DNA of 5,587 bases from an uncultured Eubacteriales bacterium. Lineage in GTDB: Bacteria > Bacillota > Clostridia > Oscillospirales > Acutalibacteraceae. Where the stretch lies: contig ONPH01000129.1 in assembly GCA_900319655.1 (NCBI GenBank), positions 1 to 5,587 on the forward strand. The letters run 5' to 3'. Positions 4,529 to 5,587 of this stretch are shown in pieces. The notes beneath the pieces were generated by a model. It did not search any database. It was given only the letters and a program-made list of their open reading frames with translations, and had not been told where the DNA came from. The position numbers and the translations under genes were made by a program. Numbering within the stretch: the stretch's first letter is position 1; every line of letters begins with the position of its first letter.

Positions 4529-5479
4529 TTAATTATTCGGTTTGTTTCTGCGCGGATATTTTACGAACAGCTCCTTAAGGTCGTACGGCGTTGCCTGATA
4601 TACAAAGTAGTTGAGCCAGTTTGTATACAGAAGCGTTGCGTTGCTTCGCCACACCATGGGCGGCGTGAGCGACGCGTCGTCGTTCGGAAAATAGTTGTAG
4701 GGAACCGCCGGGTTAATACCCTTGTTTTGGTCGCGGTAGTATTCGTTTGCGAGGGTTTCGCGGTCGTACTCGGCGTGACCGGTAACAAACACCTGCCTGC
4801 CTGTTTTGTTGCTGATTACCGAGGGACCTGCCATTTCGCTGACCGCCAAAAGCTCCAGCCCGGGCTGTTTTTTGATGTCCTCGAGCCTTACGGTCGTGTA
4901 GCGCGAATGGGGAATTAAAAACTCGTCGTCAAAGCCGCGCATAAGCGGATGGAGCGGATTTAATACCTTGTGGGCGTAAATTCCGCTGAGCTTTTCCTCA
5001 AGCGGAACCTTTGGAATTCCGTAGTGATAATAAAGCGCCGCCTGGGCTCCCCAGCAGATGTGGAAGGTTGAATAGACGTTGTGCTTTGACCACTCCATAA
5101 TCTCGCAGAGCTCGTCCCAATAGTCGACCTGCTCAAAGTCGAGCTGTTCGACGGGAGCGCCGGTGATAATCATACCGTCAAAGGTTTCGTCCTTGATCTC
5201 GTCAAAGGTCTTGTAGAAGGTTGTCAGATGGTGCGGAGAGGTGTTTTTTGAGGTGTGCGTAGCCATCTGCAAAAGCTCGATGTCAACCTGCAGAGGGCTG
5301 TTGCCGAGCAGGCGCAAAAGCTGGGTTTCGGTTGTGATTTTTGTGGGCATAAGGTTGAGTATCAAAATTTTGAGCGGACGGATGTCCTGCTTAAGCGCTA
5401 CTTCGTCGGGCATGACAAAGATATTCTCGCTTTCAAGAACCTTAATAGCCGGCAAATGGCTCTGAACCTTAATCGGCAT
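4529..5479 (-). CDS. metA: MetA, homoserine O-acyltransferase, probably acetyl-CoA type
   Basis: Acylates the hydroxyl of L-homoserine, the first committed step of methionine synthesis, in the cytoplasm. The start at ATG 5479 gives 316 residues, begins MPIK as is typical, and has AAGGAGAG (5493-5486) six bases ahead. A longer frame from TTG 5530 adds 17 unlike residues and is rejected. The family core is complete: [20 protein letters not shown] (41-60), TGAPVEQ (106-112), [15 protein letters not shown] (140-154) with nucleophile C142, IPHSRY (189-194), VTGHAEYD (232-239) with H235 and E237, and NYFPNDD (262-268). These numbers equal those of characterised MetA proteins. Position 111 is glutamate, which in Bacillus-type enzymes marks acetyl-CoA use rather than succinyl-CoA (glycine there), so O-acetylhomoserine is the inferred product. 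WRSN (277-280) replaces the more common WRSH. A terminator follows the gene directly, so it is the last or only gene of its transcript. Confidence 0.96.
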   Translation of the reverse strand: MPIKVQSHLPAIKVLESENIFVMPDEVALKQDIRPLKILILNLMPTKITTETQLLRLLGNSPLQVDIELLQMATHTSKNTSPHHLTTFYKTFDEIKDETFDGMIITGAPVEQLDFEQVDYWDELCEIMEWSKHNVYSTFHICWGAQAALYYHYGIPKVPLEEKLSGIYAHKVLNPLHPLMRGFDDEFLIPHSRYTTVRLEDIKKQPGLELLAVSEMAGPSVISNKTGRQVFVTGHAEYDRETLANEYYRDQNKGINPAVPYNYFPNDDASLTPPMVWRSNATLLYTNWLNYFVYQATPYDLKELFVKYPRRNKPNN

Positions 5480-5485
5480 ACTTTT

Positions 5486-5493
5486 CTCTCCTT
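5486..5493 (-). promoter_or_regulatory. Ribosome binding site that fixes the metA start
   Basis: AAGGAGAG on the - strand lies six bases before ATG 5479. It supports the 316-residue product over the extension to the upstream TTG at 5530, whose own upstream sequence (ACAGTCC) contains no such site. Confidence 0.9.
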
Positions 5494-5532
5494 GTATTGT
5501 AGAGTAGTAGTTATTAGAGTCCCTCTCCAAGG

Positions 5533-5561
5533 ACTGTATGCTATACTGTTAGAGATACTGT
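5533..5561. promoter_or_regulatory. Three direct ACTGT repeats at 12-base spacing in the metA leader
   Basis: ACTGT occurs at 5533-5537, 5545-5549 and 5557-5561, exactly 12 bases apart; the last two are extended to ATACTGT. On the metA strand they read ACAGT or ACAGTAT. They lie 54-82 bases before the metA start, where an operator could sit. No convincing promoter boxes were found in the 108 bases available, and the leader runs off the window. Function unproven. Confidence 0.35.
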
Positions 5562-5587
5562 GGATTAGTTTTTGTCTCCTACCGCAA

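Noticed and set aside
4529..5530. Longer MetA starting at TTG 5530
   Set aside because: The 17 extra residues are unlike the family, the upstream sequence has no ribosome site, and the internal ATG 5479 has a strong one and restores family numbering.
5518..5535. Hairpin AGTCC/GGACT in the metA leader
   Set aside because: The stem is only 5 bp with an 8-base loop and no T run; this is readily expected by chance.
5480..5587. SAM riboswitch or T-box in the metA leader
   Set aside because: Only 108 bases are available; no S-box or T-box consensus and no terminator hairpin with a T run is seen. One could still lie beyond the window edge.

Overview
The window is a stretch of bacterial chromosome carrying ordinary metabolic genes. 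It most likely comes from a gut-type member of the Clostridia, perhaps Ruminococcaceae or Oscillospiraceae. The support is the style of the proteins (a cytoplasmic GH31 alpha-glucosidase very like the Blautia obeum enzyme, a Firmicutes-type nicotinate phosphoribosyltransferase, an acetyl-type MetA, a DUF6291 protein), strong GGAG-like ribosome sites, TTG-N17-TATAAT-type promoters, and interspersed repeats of the GTAGGGGCG type. This placement is inference; there is no rRNA or marker gene here.

Layout. Positions 1-228 hold the terminator of a gene lying outside the window, a long interspersed repeat (copy A) and a good promoter. A GH31 alpha-glucosidase (229-2127, +) follows. It converges with nicotinate phosphoribosyltransferase pncB (2440-3867, -). 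The 312-base gap between them is built largely from two copies of the same repeat family in opposite orientation: a short form (2124-2211) beside the GH31 stop and a long form (2320-2444) beside the pncB stop. Upstream of pncB is a near-homopurine/homopyrimidine tract (3932-4105) joined to a small A+T-rich gene for a DUF6291 protein (4076-4399, -). Beyond it lie a candidate promoter with an overlapping dyad, a clear terminator (4492-4522), and metA (4529-5479, -) with a short leader running to the window edge.

How the genes relate. There is no sign of a common pathway: the products act in alpha-glucoside breakdown, NAD salvage and methionine synthesis. The metA transcript should end at its terminator. 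The DUF6291 gene and pncB lie on the same strand with no evident terminator between them, and pncB has no visible ribosome site, so pncB may depend on transcription from upstream.

I see no new multi-gene system. The points that deserve attention are: (1) the DUF6291 frame continues past its stop as an Asp/Glu-Lys-rich reading frame for another 140 bases, broken only by three TAA codons; (2) the repeat family has long and short forms, each ending in a 7-base tandem array, and those arrays touch the stop codons of both convergent genes; (3) the GH31 protein appears to lose about 30 C-terminal residues exactly where such an array begins; (4) a hairpin in the repeat keeps its pairing although its sequence differs between copies.
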